Shown in pieces: positions 7,456 through 16,443 of a stretch of DNA of 64,000 nt. The DNA is taken from positions 3,369,227-3,433,226 of the forward strand of contig NZ_CP101161.1 in the NCBI RefSeq assembly GCF_024298865.1, in the 5' to 3' direction. The notes beneath the pieces are model-generated. The model did not search any database. It was not told where the DNA came from and was given only the letters and a program-made list of their open reading frames with translations. This DNA is from Halorarius halobius (GTDB lineage Archaea > Halobacteriota > Halobacteria > Halobacteriales > Haloarculaceae). A program made the translations under genes and the position numbers. Position 1 is the stretch's first letter, and each line of letters starts with the position of its first letter.

Positions 7456-8172
7456 ATGACCCACCCGACCAGCACGGATGGGGCGGTGCACGTCTCGCTG
7501 GACCTGTGGTATCCGGACTGCTGGGAACTCGAAGCGACGGAGCAGTTCGACGTGGGACTGCTCGGCTACGGCATCTACACCACGGGCGAGCGGGTCACCA
7601 CGCTGTTCACCCTGCACGCCGACACGCAGGCGGCGCTCGACCCCGCAGTCGAGTTCATCGCGGCGCACCCGAACGTGCACGAAGTCTCGGAGATGAACCC
7701 GAGCTATCGGCAGGCGACCGCGTCGGTTCCGGGCAACGCCATGCGTGACCTGCTCGTCGACCACGACGGTCGCAAACAGATCACCAACGCGCTCATGTCA
7801 CGGGGGTTCGTCTGTTCGGACCCGATAGATATCAGGGACGGCCGGGAGTACTGGACGCTCGCGACGAACCACGACCGGGCGACCGTCCGGGAGAAACTCG
7901 ACGAGGTGAGCACGGAGCGGGACGCGGATATCAACGTCCGTAGCATCACGAACTCGACGTGGCAGTCGGGGGCCAGCGCGCTCCCGACCGACCGGCTGAC
8001 CCAGCGGCAACTCGAGGTGTTTCGACTCGCCCGGGACAGCGGCTACTACGACTACCCGAAGGAGGTCTCGGCCGGGGAGCTGGCCGACGAACTGGGCATC
8101 TCCACGTCGACGCTACACGAACATCTGCACAAGGCGGAGGCGACGTTGCTCGGGCAGAGCCAGGAGCGGTGA
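7456..8172 (+). CDS. HTH_10 (bacterio-opsin-activator type) transcriptional regulator
   Basis: 238 residues. The N-terminal part, about 170 residues, is a sensor-like region with no cofactor motif I recognise. The C-terminal 55 residues are the haloarchaeal HTH_10 domain: 'LTQRQLEVFRLARDSGYYDY', 'SAGELADELGISTSTLHEHL' and the closing 'HKAEATLL'. Such proteins regulate haloarchaeal metabolic genes. Position suggests control of the acyl-CoA dehydrogenase upstream or the MFS gene downstream, on the opposite strand (inference). A second HTH_10 protein lies at 61978-62646. Confidence 0.85.
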   Translation: MTHPTSTDGAVHVSLDLWYPDCWELEATEQFDVGLLGYGIYTTGERVTTLFTLHADTQAALDPAVEFIAAHPNVHEVSEMNPSYRQATASVPGNAMRDLLVDHDGRKQITNALMSRGFVCSDPIDIRDGREYWTLATNHDRATVREKLDEVSTERDADINVRSITNSTWQSGASALPTDRLTQRQLEVFRLARDSGYYDYPKEVSAGELADELGISTSTLHEHLHKAEATLLGQSQER

Positions 8173-8217
8173 GAGCCGTCGGTGGCTGAATCGAGACGGG
8201 CCGTGCGTTCGGGGTGG

Positions 8218-9441
8218 CTACGATTCGGGCGCGACCCACGCGAGCCCGAGGCCCAGAACGGCGACCGCGACCGCGTACGCGAACGCGCTGGTGTACGAGC
8301 CCGTCGCTTCGATGAGGGCGCCGGCGATAAGCGGCGCCGTGAACGCCCCCGAGATGCCGGCCGTGCCGAGCAACGAGAGCGCCGTCCCCGACACCTCCGG
8401 GGCCACGGACTCCTGTACGTACGTGTACACGATGCCGAACGTGAACTGGATGGCGAAGCCGGCGACGACGAGCAGGAGGGCGATCAGCGCGACGCTCGAC
8501 GTGCTGGCGATGAGGACCGTCACCGGCACGGCGACGAGAAACGACACCCTGAGCACCGGCAGTCGGCGCTGGCCGAGGAACCGATCCGAGAGATACCCCC
8601 CGCCGGCACGCGACACGATGCCGACTGCCGGAAACAGCGACGCCAACAGCCCACCGAACGCGAGCGAGATGGAGAACTGCTGGGAGAGGTACGTCGGCAT
8701 CCAGCTGTTCATGAACAGGTACAGCGAGTACGCGGCGAAGGCCAGCACACAGCCGAACAGTACCGACCGGGAGCCGACCACTTGCGAGAAGCTCCCGACC
8801 GCACTCCTCGTTGGCTCCCGTTCCCGGCGCTGGACGAACTGGAGCGCGCCGACGAACAGGGCGAGTGCACCCACCGAGAACCCCGCGACGAGGAGGAACG
8901 TGGCCGCCCAGTGGAATCGCTGGGCCACCATGGGCGTCACGATCTGTCCGAGCGCGAACCCGGCGGGAGCGCTCGTCGTGAACAGCCCCAGCGCAGTGCC
9001 GCGGGTCTCGTCGGTGAACACCTGCCCGACGACGTTGGCCGATGCGGTCCAGACCGTCCCGATTCCCGCACCGGCGAGGACGCGTGACGCGAGCAGTACC
9101 CAGTAGAGGTCGCGTGTCCCGGCCCACCAGCCCAGCAACGACGCACCGACGACAGCCCCGACGGCGACGACCGTGGCTGTCACGTCGCCGTACGTGTCGA
9201 TCCCGACGCCGAACAGGAAGTTCGTCAGCGCCCACGCCCCGGGCGTCGCACTCACGACCCAGACGGCGGTCGCCGACGACACGCCGAAGTCGGCCGCGAG
9301 TACCGGCAGGACGCTCGCCGGGACGATGATGTACCCCTGGGTGAACACCGAAAGCAACCAGGCCCCGAACAGACAGCCGACGGCGTTTCGTTGCGTCACA
9401 AGCCGGCCCGTCGCGTCGGAGGCCTCCGAGTTAGTCGCCAT
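8218..9441 (-). CDS. MFS transporter (nitrate/oxalate-formate-like fold)
   Basis: A 407-residue, 12-helix transporter read on the minus strand, with a short polar N-terminus ahead of helix 1 ('AVGCLFGAWLLSVFTQGYI'). 'GTALGLFTTSAPAGFALGQI' in helix 4-5 and 'RAGGGYLSDRF' (second motif A) between helices 8 and 9 are clear. The substrate is unknown. It converges with the HTH_10 gene, 45 bases apart. A weak TATA-like element lies at 9471-9478. Confidence 0.88.
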   Translation of the reverse strand: MATNSEASDATGRLVTQRNAVGCLFGAWLLSVFTQGYIIVPASVLPVLAADFGVSSATAVWVVSATPGAWALTNFLFGVGIDTYGDVTATVVAVGAVVGASLLGWWAGTRDLYWVLLASRVLAGAGIGTVWTASANVVGQVFTDETRGTALGLFTTSAPAGFALGQIVTPMVAQRFHWAATFLLVAGFSVGALALFVGALQFVQRREREPTRSAVGSFSQVVGSRSVLFGCVLAFAAYSLYLFMNSWMPTYLSQQFSISLAFGGLLASLFPAVGIVSRAGGGYLSDRFLGQRRLPVLRVSFLVAVPVTVLIASTSSVALIALLLVVAGFAIQFTFGIVYTYVQESVAPEVSGTALSLLGTAGISGAFTAPLIAGALIEATGSYTSAFAYAVAVAVLGLGLAWVAPES

Positions 9442-9579
9442 CGTTCATCGGTAGTGCCGGGAACCCCGGTGAGGATACACCCGGCAATGGCAGGTCGTCA
9501 CGAGCCGTCGAGCGGAGCCGTGCCCCCGCGACTGGCGGTCACCCGAGCGGAGCGTACGTGCGACCATTAGCCGTCCGTC

Positions 9580-9801
9580 GTGTCGATGCCGAACAGCCAG
9601 TTGCCCCCACAGAAGCCGGTAGCGGCGTTCTGGAGTAGCCCGAGCCCAGCGACGCCCGTCATCGCCGCGGTCGTGCGGCGACCCGCGCGATACGCGCTCA
9701 CCGCCACGGCCGACCTCGGGACGAGCCTCGGTGCGCTGGCCTACGCGACGGTCCTCACCGGGATGGTCGTCGTCTTCCGGCGGACGGCCCGACTCGAGTA
9801 G
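9580..9801 (+). CDS. Possible small membrane protein, 73 residues
   Basis: A GTG-started ORF whose last third is one clear transmembrane helix ('TSLGALAYATVLTGMVVVF') followed by RRTARLE, as in a tail-anchored protein. Third-position G/C bias is strong in the second half and weaker at the start, so it may be a real small gene or the remnant of a longer one. It sits in the 360 bases between the MFS and glycosyltransferase genes. The rest of that gap (9442-9579) shows only a weak promoter. Confidence 0.35.
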   Translation: MSMPNSQLPPQKPVAAFWSSPSPATPVIAAVVRRPARYALTATADLGTSLGALAYATVLTGMVVVFRRTARLE

Positions 9802-10710
9802 TTAGGAGACGATCTCGACGTCGAACTTGCTGTGCCAGCGGTAGCGCCGGCCGGCCCACTCGAAGGTGTCACGAGAGAGCGCGTACACCAACAGGGGAAC
9901 CTGGACGAGGATCGCCGGATACGCGAGAAGGAACGTCCAGCGACGGACGCCGACGTAGGCGTAGACGCCCGCCGCCAGCAACGTCACGCCCGGTCCCGCA
10001 AAGACGGGCACCACCAGACACAACGCCGCGAGAAGCGTCGTGACGGCCCCCAGAACGACGACGTCCAGCGGGTCGTGCCGACGGACGATCTGCATCCACC
10101 GGACGTGTCGCTCGAGCGTCTCGCGGTAGTTCCCGCCGATCTCGACCCGTCGCACGCGCTTCAGCGACGTCGTGTCCAGATACTCCGAGAGGAGCCCGTC
10201 GTCGCTCACCGTCCGCCGGAGGTCACGACAGAACGACCCCCAGTCGAGGTCGTCCCGTTCGAACATGACGGCGCCGCCCCAGGCCCTGTCGTCGGCGTAG
10301 GTTCCGAGGGTCCCACCGATGGCGTATATCGGTTCGAGCAACGTCGACAGCGGGCCGGTCCCCTCGAAGAAGTACAGCTCGGAGACGGGACCGTGCGTCT
10401 CGTAGGCCTCGTGGAACGCATCGAGCCAGCCGGGCGGATGGTGGAAGTCGTCGTCGGTCCAGACGACGCGGTCGTGGCTCGCCTCCTCCATCCCCGTGGC
10501 GATGGCGTGTGCCTTGCCCGAACAGCCCGAGGGGTCGCCGGCGACGACGACTCGCGTGTTCCGGAACCGGGGAGCGTACTCGGCGGCGGGATCCGTCTCG
10601 TGGTCGCAGATCACCAGCAACTCGTCGGCGCCGTCGAGCTGTGCAGCGAGCTCCTCGATCACCGGCGACTCCGTCGTGGTCGGGAGGAGCACGGTCGTCG
10701 GCGGGGCCAT
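9802..10710 (-). CDS. Membrane-associated glycosyltransferase, family 2 (ceramide-glucosyltransferase-like)
   Basis: A 302-residue GT-A fold enzyme. The nucleotide-sugar part includes 'CSGKAHAIATGMEEA' and the acidic 'VWTDDDFHHPPGW' motif that binds metal and donor, then 'WGGAVMFERDDLDW' and 'LKRVRRVEIGG'. Two to three helices close the protein. This resembles the ceramide glucosyltransferase/HpnI branch acting on lipids at the cytoplasmic face. The ATG at 10710 is preceded by a TTTAACT element at usual leaderless spacing. Acceptor and sugar are unknown. Confidence 0.82.
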   Translation of the reverse strand: MAPPTTVLLPTTTESPVIEELAAQLDGADELLVICDHETDPAAEYAPRFRNTRVVVAGDPSGCSGKAHAIATGMEEASHDRVVWTDDDFHHPPGWLDAFHEAYETHGPVSELYFFEGTGPLSTLLEPIYAIGGTLGTYADDRAWGGAVMFERDDLDWGSFCRDLRRTVSDDGLLSEYLDTTSLKRVRRVEIGGNYRETLERHVRWMQIVRRHDPLDVVVLGAVTTLLAALCLVVPVFAGPGVTLLAAGVYAYVGVRRWTFLLAYPAILVQVPLLVYALSRDTFEWAGRRYRWHSKFDVEIVS

Positions 10711-10771
10711 ATTCGACCCATTAATGTAGAATGAGTTAAACTTTCCGTGACGGTCGACCGACAGCGGGCGC

Positions 10772-10819
10772 GGTCCTCGATACACGCCCCGGCAAGGAGG
10801 TCCTCGATACACGCCCCGG
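10772..10819. repeat. Tandem direct repeat, two copies, 27-base period
   Basis: GGTCCTCGATACACGCCCCGG occurs at 10772-10792 and 10799-10819, all 21 bases identical, with a 27-base period whose remaining six bases differ slightly. It lies upstream of the glycosyltransferase promoter and downstream of the 7TM gene. It could be a tandem regulator site for the glycosyltransferase or a recent local duplication. It has no open frame of its own that I would call a gene. Confidence 0.75.
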
Positions 10820-10920
10820 TACGGAGGTTCAGAGCCAGCCCACGCGGGAGGGAACGTCCGGAGGGCACGCCGGGCCGACACGGCTCCGGGCTCGCAGCGC
10901 AGTCGGGGCTAGCGAGGTAA

Positions 10921-11697
10921 TCACTCGAGTTTCTGCTGGCGCCAGGTGGTCTGGTCGTACAGCCGGCTGAGTTCGCCGCCTTGCTGGCGAATCGCCACCG
11001 CGGTCGTGAACAGGAACGCGCCGACGAGCACGGTCCCGACGAGTTCGACGCCGACGACGACGGCCGGGTCGACTGGCGTGTACTGGCCCGCCTGTTCGGC
11101 GATTACGACGGCGGCGAAGCTCAACAGCGCGGGGACGAACTGACGGACGACCGCGGCGATGCTCGTCCCCTCGGCGTCGCGGACGGTCAGCACCGCGTAG
11201 ACGAGCGTGTAGCTGACGGCACCCGCGAGCCCCACGGTCTCGACGAGCGCGACGACATCCGGCGTGGCGACCAGATACGCCCCCCACCACGCGACGATGA
11301 CCACGCCCAGAACGACGTACCACGCCCAGCCGGGGACGTCCACGGACTCGACGCCGTCGCGGTCGACGCGGACCGAGCCGTACAGCGCCCGGACGCCGAC
11401 GGCGCTGAACAGGAAGAAGAACAGCGTCGCTCCGATGCGGAAGGTCGAGGCCGCCTCCAGGTCGGTGAACACCCCCGTCAGTCCCGCGAGCCCGTAGACG
11501 ACTGCCGCGGCGACGCCGACGACCAGATAGCGCCACCGGTCGCGGTACGGTTCGACGAGGATGTCGCGCACGTACACCGCGAGGTAGTAGACGAGCACGC
11601 TCGCGGCGACGGTTATCACGCCGAACGCGAGCGTCTGTACCACCGTGATGACGCTTCCGGCAGGGGCCGTCACCTGGAGAATCGATGGGTGAATCAT
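10921..11697 (-). CDS. Seven-helix membrane protein of unknown function
   Basis: 258 residues with seven predicted hydrophobic helices, about 18-20 residues each, joined by short loops, and a charged C-terminal tail. This matches the N-terminal sensor domains haloarchaea attach to histidine kinases, but here it stands alone, with no kinase or HTH part. There is no retinal-binding Lys motif I recognise in the last helix, so I do not call it a rhodopsin. It is divergent from the HalOD1 gene across a 145-base promoter region. Confidence 0.65.
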   Translation of the reverse strand: MIHPSILQVTAPAGSVITVVQTLAFGVITVAASVLVYYLAVYVRDILVEPYRDRWRYLVVGVAAAVVYGLAGLTGVFTDLEAASTFRIGATLFFFLFSAVGVRALYGSVRVDRDGVESVDVPGWAWYVVLGVVIVAWWGAYLVATPDVVALVETVGLAGAVSYTLVYAVLTVRDAEGTSIAAVVRQFVPALLSFAAVVIAEQAGQYTPVDPAVVVGVELVGTVLVGAFLFTTAVAIRQQGGELSRLYDQTTWRQQKLE

Positions 11698-11842
11698 TGC
11701 TCGAAGCTTCGACAGTCCGGAACTTCAACTGACGCGGTAGCGGAGTCCCCTTCCGCAAGCGACGAAGAGGAAGGGTGATTCAGCTAGCAACCGGCCTCTG
11801 CCGACACAATCCCTATTATCCCGGCAAAGAGAGTGAGCGTCC

Positions 11843-12271
11843 ATGGACGACGAGGAGGCGCCCGGGAGAGCCTCGGTTCCCGCCGTTACGACCGAAGACG
11901 GGTTCCAGAAAGCCCTTCGGGCGCTCGTGACCGAGGCAGATACGAACGGTGTCGACGTTCGGGGCGGCTGGCCCGTCGCCAGAGGCGACGAGACGAAGAT
12001 GTGGGACGTCGAGATTGCTGCACTCGCTCGCTCGACGACGGCTCACGTCGACGATGCGGGCAGTGCCGTCGCCTCAATCATCGGAGCAGTAGCGGCCCGC
12101 GAGGGGGTCGACACGAACGACCTGCCACCGCTTCAGGAGGCGGTCGACCACGAGGTCCTCGAAATGCTGCTCGACACGAGCGACGACGGCCCCCAGCAGT
12201 ACGTACGGTTCCGGTACTGCGGCTACGAAATCACCGTTCGGAAGAACGGGGATATCCGTCTCAAGGGGTAG
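11843..12271 (+). CDS. HalOD1 output-domain protein
   Basis: 142 residues. The C-terminal half carries the HalOD1 pattern: 'AAREGVDTNDLPPLQEAVDH', then 'YVRFRYCGYEITVRKNGDI'. HalOD1 is a haloarchaeal output domain of unknown biochemistry, often attached to response regulators. Here the N-terminal 60 residues are not a receiver domain I recognise. The gene is leaderless: a CCTATTATC element at about 11810-11818 lies one TATA spacing from the ATG. Possible partners are the adjacent 7TM protein and photolyase, by position only. Confidence 0.75.
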   Translation: MDDEEAPGRASVPAVTTEDGFQKALRALVTEADTNGVDVRGGWPVARGDETKMWDVEIAALARSTTAHVDDAGSAVASIIGAVAAREGVDTNDLPPLQEAVDHEVLEMLLDTSDDGPQQYVRFRYCGYEITVRKNGDIRLKG

Positions 12272-12393
12272 ATACCACACCGAGTCGCGGAGCGTCTCGG
12301 ACCATCTCTGACTGCAGGCCATCGTCGTCGACGAGCGCGTCCAGTCGATTCCTCTTCGCCAACACCCAAGTCGGTCGCGGCCAAGCCCCTCGC

Positions 12394-13818
12394 ATGTCGA
12401 CGGCACTCTACTGGGTGCGACGGGACCTGCGGCTCCACGACAACCCGACCCTACGGGCGGCCGCTGACGCGGACCGCCTGCTCCCGGTGTACTGTGTCGA
12501 TTCCACACAGTACGGTCAGCAGGCGTACGGCGGCTCGGAGTCGTTCCACTTCCAGAAGACCGGGTCCCATCGGACCCGATTCCGCCGAGAATCCGTCTCG
12601 GGCCTCCGCGAACGGCTGGCCGACCGTGGCTCGGACCTGCTCGTCCGGCAGGGCGACCCGGCCGAGCAACTCGCCGACCTCGCGTCGGCGGTCGACGCCG
12701 ACGCGGTACACTGCCAGCGACTCCCGGCCCCCGAGGAGCGCCGACAACTCGACCGCGTCCGGGGAGCCCTGGACGCACCCGTGGAGACACACTGGACCCA
12801 CACGCTCCACCACGTCGACGACCTGCCGGTCCCGCCAGCGGAAATCGACGACACGTTCACAGCGTTCCGGAAGCAAATCGAAGCCGATAGCCGGGTCCGG
12901 GAGCCCGTGGACACGCCCGACCTGCCACCGTTACCCGAGAAATCACCCGACCGCGGAGCGGTGCCGACGCTCGCCGACGTAGGCCTCGAGGAGCCGCCGA
13001 CCGACGACCGTGCCGTCCTGCCGTTCACCGGCGGTGAGTCGCGGGCGCTCGACCGTCTCGACGAGTACGTCTGGGACCGCGACCGACTCCGAGAGTACAA
13101 ACGGAGCCGGAACGGCCTGCTGGGTGCGGATTTCTCCTCGAAGCTGTCGCCGTGGCTCAACGAGGGTTGTCTGTCGCCACGGACGGTGTTCGAGACGGTC
13201 GAGGCGTACGAGGCCGAGCGGGTGGCCAACGACTCCACATACTGGCTGGTGTTCGAACTCCGGTGGCGCGATTTCTTCCAGTTCCAGCAGTGCAAACACG
13301 GCGGGACGCTGTTCACTCGCGAGGGCATCCGCGACCGGACGGACATCGACTGGCGAACCGACGAGACGGCGTTCCGACGGTGGGCGGACGGCGAGACGGG
13401 TATCCCGTTCGTCGACGCCGCGATGCGGGAGTTGAACGCGACGGGCTACCAGTCGAACCGGGCCCGACAGAACGCCGCAAGCTTCCTTGCGAACGACCTC
13501 CGGATCGACTGGCGGCGGGGGGCCGCATACTTCGAGACGCAGTTGGTCGATTACGACCCGGGCTCGAACTACGGCAACTGGGCGTACATCGCGGGCGTCG
13601 GCAACGACTCGCGGAACCGCTCGTTCGACGTGCTCTCGCAGGCCGAGCGCTACGACGAACACGCCGAGTACGTGAAAACGTGGTGTCCGGAACTCGACCC
13701 CCTGCCGGCGGAGATGGCCCACCAGCCCTGGACGATGAACGAGGGACTGCAGGCGACCTACGGCGTCGAGGTCGGGGTCGACTACCCGCGCCCCATGCTC
13801 GACCCCGACCGACTGTGA
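12394..13818 (+). CDS. DNA photolyase / cryptochrome, DASH-type
   Basis: 474 residues. The N-terminal Rossmann antenna-binding domain begins 'ALYWVRRDLRLHDNPTL'. The C-terminal FAD domain has 'NGLLGADFSSKLSPWLNEGC', 'ELRWRDFFQFQQCKHGG', 'TGYQSNRARQNAASFLANDL' and 'DYDPGSNYGNWAYIAGVG', the standard FAD- and lesion-binding blocks. Loop sequence and length fit the DASH branch, which repairs cyclobutane dimers mainly in single-stranded DNA. I chose the ATG at 12394 because the conserved antenna domain starts there; a longer in-frame extension is not family-like. Confidence 0.92.
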   Translation: MSTALYWVRRDLRLHDNPTLRAAADADRLLPVYCVDSTQYGQQAYGGSESFHFQKTGSHRTRFRRESVSGLRERLADRGSDLLVRQGDPAEQLADLASAVDADAVHCQRLPAPEERRQLDRVRGALDAPVETHWTHTLHHVDDLPVPPAEIDDTFTAFRKQIEADSRVREPVDTPDLPPLPEKSPDRGAVPTLADVGLEEPPTDDRAVLPFTGGESRALDRLDEYVWDRDRLREYKRSRNGLLGADFSSKLSPWLNEGCLSPRTVFETVEAYEAERVANDSTYWLVFELRWRDFFQFQQCKHGGTLFTREGIRDRTDIDWRTDETAFRRWADGETGIPFVDAAMRELNATGYQSNRARQNAASFLANDLRIDWRRGAAYFETQLVDYDPGSNYGNWAYIAGVGNDSRNRSFDVLSQAERYDEHAEYVKTWCPELDPLPAEMAHQPWTMNEGLQATYGVEVGVDYPRPMLDPDRL

Positions 13819-13877
13819 GAGGCCGGGCATCTGTGCGCCGTTCCGATGGCCGGCCACCACTACCGGTGCGGGAACAC

Positions 13878-14075
13878 CTACTGGGTAGTGATGATCCGCT
13901 CTGCCTCCCCGACCGAGTAGTCGTGCTCGGTCATCAGGTGCCGCTTGAACTGGTGTCGCAGGCTACTGTCGACGCGTGAAAACTCGCAGTCAGGACAGTC
14001 GTACGCCACCGCCACCCCCTCTTCGGGCGTCCAGTGTGAATCCCCCGACTCGGACATACAGTATCGACTGGACAT
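13878..14075 (-). CDS. Small C2H2-type zinc-finger protein
   Basis: 65 residues with one finger-like unit: Cys27, Cys30, His46 and His51 in 'DCPDCEFSRV' and 'FKRHLMTEH'. The linker between Cys30 and His46 is long for a classic finger, but the four ligands are in the usual order. Haloarchaea carry many such single-finger proteins, mostly uncharacterised. The ATG at 14075 has A/T-rich promoter sequence (14085-14107) at leaderless spacing; a second ATG six codons later is possible. Its target is unknown. Confidence 0.65.
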   Translation of the reverse strand: MSSRYCMSESGDSHWTPEEGVAVAYDCPDCEFSRVDSSLRHQFKRHLMTEHDYSVGEAERIITTQ

Positions 14076-14208
14076 GCTACTGAAACAAATATCTTTCTAG
14101 TAAATTTTGTCGGCATAAATATGCTGAGAGAGTCGTGTTCGACGGTTCGACGGTGATAGCTACCGGTTCCCGAACGGGCCCGATGTGGAGGTCACAGGCG
14201 GACCAGAC

Positions 14209-14260
14209 GTTGACATCCTCCTCCGACCGACTGTTGAAGAATTCCGAGCGGTGGGAGTTA
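14209..14260 (-). mobile_element. Degenerate right end of an IS200/IS605 (TnpB-type) element
   Basis: TTGACATCCTCC at 14210-14221, followed by an imperfect hairpin to GAATTCC (14247-14253), resembles the right-end signature of IS200/IS605 and TnpB elements. In those the typical form is TTGACATCCTCC plus a GC-rich hairpin ending in GGATTCC. Read on the minus strand it ends in GGAGGATGTCAA, which is the orientation next to a tnpB 3' end. No TnpB reading frame remains nearby, so this is at most a decayed remnant. The rest of 14076-14329 holds only the zinc-finger gene promoter. Confidence 0.45.
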
Positions 14261-14329
14261 CAGGTATGCGACCGTGGACGCCGCCACGTCACTGGAGTTC
14301 GTATCTAGCCCAGCCATCGCGGCCGGTGG

Positions 14330-16198
14330 CTACGACGTACAGTACGAGATTGCGTCGCTGACCGCCGCCCTGTGGCCGATGAAGGTCAGATGGTCGCCCA
14401 TCTCGACCCGGTCGTCGGCATGCGGGAGCCGGTTGGTGCCGTCCCGGCTGATGAGCGCGAGGTGACACCCTTCCGGGAGCTCGTCGGTCAACTCCGCGAC
14501 GGTCTTGCCCGCGTGCTCGTTCGAGGAGACCTCCACCTCCTGTACGTCGCCGTCCTGGTCGAGTTCCCGCATCCACTGGGAGATACCGGGCCGCTCGATG
14601 ACGTTGTCCATCGACCACGCCACCGACATAGACGTCGAGATGGCCTCGATGTCGATATCCTCGAAGGCGTCGAGGTTCGACGGCTCGTTGACGCGGGCGA
14701 CGACCGTCTCCACGTCGTAGGTGTTCCGCGCGAGCTGGCCGACAAGGAGGTTCACGTCGTCGTCCCGGGTCGCCACGGCGGCTATCTTCGCGTTCCCGAT
14801 GCCGGCCGTCTCGAGCACGTCCTGGTCGGTGCCGTCGCCGCTGTGGACCGTGAACCCCGCCTGACGCAGTTCCTCGACGACGGCTTGCTTCCGCTCGATG
14901 ATGACGACCTCCTCGCCCCGGCGCTCGAGCCGCTCAGCTAGCTCTCGACCGACTCGGCCACCGCCGACGATGATCGTACGCATCGGAATCACGTCCAGCG
15001 CTTGGGCGATATGACGGGCCAATCCCCCTTCAAACACGACGGTGACGAAGATGACCAGAAACACCGTACCGACGAGCGTCGTCGCCGCGGCGGGGTTCGT
15101 CGACTGGAGTTCCAGCGCGAACAGGGTCGCCACCGACGCCGGGATGATGCCACGTGGCCCGAGTGCGCTGACGAACAGGCGTTCCCGGAGCGTCAGTCGG
15201 TCACCGACCGTACTGAGGAGGACGACCGCCGGCCGGATGACGGCCGCGATGAGGACGACGGCGACGAGGCCCCCGGCGCCGAGGCCGAGCAGGTCCTCCA
15301 GCGAGAGCAACGACGCGAGCGTGATGAACACGAACGAGATGACCAGAAGCGAGACATCGCCCTTGAACTGCTCGATGGTGTCGCGATACGGAATGTCGGC
15401 GTTGCCGAGGATGAACCCGCCCGTCGCGACCGCCGCGATGCCGGCCTCGGCGGCGCCGAGCGCCGCTCCCAGCACCTCCGCGATGCCGTACATCGTCAGC
15501 GAGGAGACCAACACCATCAGCCGGGCGTTCTGTGGGGCGTTCTCGACCGCCTGCGTCCCGTAGCGGAGGACGTACCACAGCACACCCGCGACCGTTGCGC
15601 CGACGGCGATACCGAGGCCGAACCTGAGCGCGAACTCGCGGACGAGCGTCGGGAGCCCTTGAGAGCCCAGGAGGACGTACTCGAACATGACGATAGCCAG
15701 AATCGCCGCCGTGACGTCGTTGACCACGCCCTCGGTCTCCAGCGTCGAGGCGACCCGCTCACGGACGGGGACCACGCTCATTATCGGGGTGATTACCGTC
15801 GGTCCGGTCGCGACGAGCAACGCGCCGACGAGGAACGCGAGGTCCCACGGTGTCCCGAGGACGTAGTGGACGACGAGTGCGGTAGCGACCAGCGACCCGA
15901 CCGCGCCGAACGTTATCAGCCGGAGCGTCTCCCGCTGGGCGCCGCGGATGCGGTCGATACGGAGGTGGAACGCCCCCTCGAACACGATGATGGCAACGCT
16001 CAACCCGACGATAGCCTGGAGTGCGTCCCCGAAGATGGCGGGCGTGATGAGCCCGAGCCCCTCTGGGCCGACCAGCACGCCCGCAAGGATGAGGAATACG
16101 ACGCTCGGAACGCGGAGCCGGTCCGCGAGCACCTGTGCGGCGACGCCAAGTCCCATGATCGTCACGACGATCTGGATGATGTCGACGGCGGCGCTCAT
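14330..16198 (-). CDS. Cation:proton antiporter with TrkA-N and TrkA-C domains (NhaP/Kef type)
   Basis: 622 residues. Residues 1 to about 390 form a 12-helix antiporter of the CPA family ('GFILGNADIPYRDTI', 'LGPRGIIPASVATLFALEL'). TrkA-N follows from about residue 406 ('MRTIIVGGGRVGRELAERL'), binding NAD(H) or nucleotide, then TrkA-C near the end. It likely exchanges Na+ or K+ for protons under nucleotide control, an expected function in a salt-in organism. I chose the ATG at 16198 over a GTG four codons upstream. The next gene is divergent. Confidence 0.9.
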   Translation of the reverse strand: MSAAVDIIQIVVTIMGLGVAAQVLADRLRVPSVVFLILAGVLVGPEGLGLITPAIFGDALQAIVGLSVAIIVFEGAFHLRIDRIRGAQRETLRLITFGAVGSLVATALVVHYVLGTPWDLAFLVGALLVATGPTVITPIMSVVPVRERVASTLETEGVVNDVTAAILAIVMFEYVLLGSQGLPTLVREFALRFGLGIAVGATVAGVLWYVLRYGTQAVENAPQNARLMVLVSSLTMYGIAEVLGAALGAAEAGIAAVATGGFILGNADIPYRDTIEQFKGDVSLLVISFVFITLASLLSLEDLLGLGAGGLVAVVLIAAVIRPAVVLLSTVGDRLTLRERLFVSALGPRGIIPASVATLFALELQSTNPAAATTLVGTVFLVIFVTVVFEGGLARHIAQALDVIPMRTIIVGGGRVGRELAERLERRGEEVVIIERKQAVVEELRQAGFTVHSGDGTDQDVLETAGIGNAKIAAVATRDDDVNLLVGQLARNTYDVETVVARVNEPSNLDAFEDIDIEAISTSMSVAWSMDNVIERPGISQWMRELDQDGDVQEVEVSSNEHAGKTVAELTDELPEGCHLALISRDGTNRLPHADDRVEMGDHLTFIGHRAAVSDAISYCTS

Positions 16199-16443
16199 GA
16201 GGAGAACCACCGGGAGCCGGGGCGACCGGTGACGGTACTGCGCGTGTCCATCGGGGTATTCGCTACCCGAACTATGGATGCGCTCACCATAGTGCCTTGC
16301 AAACCGGCGTCTTCACGACGACCCGAGAGCGGGGAGAACGGCCTTCCGTGGCTGCCAAGCGAGCAGCGCCACCGCGGGAGCTATCGCCGAGGCGCTGCCA
16401 TCCGGTGGGCTATTTTCAAGGGCCGGCACCGCCTGATGTCTGC

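Noticed and set aside
10711..10881. N-terminal extension of the glycosyltransferase through the tandem repeats
   Set aside because: The leaderless ATG at 10710 is preceded by a good TATA element and begins the conserved domain; the extension encodes only the repeat.
10921..11697. Rhodopsin call for the seven-helix protein
   Set aside because: No recognisable retinal-binding lysine motif in the last helix and no conserved Asp/Trp pattern of helix 3.
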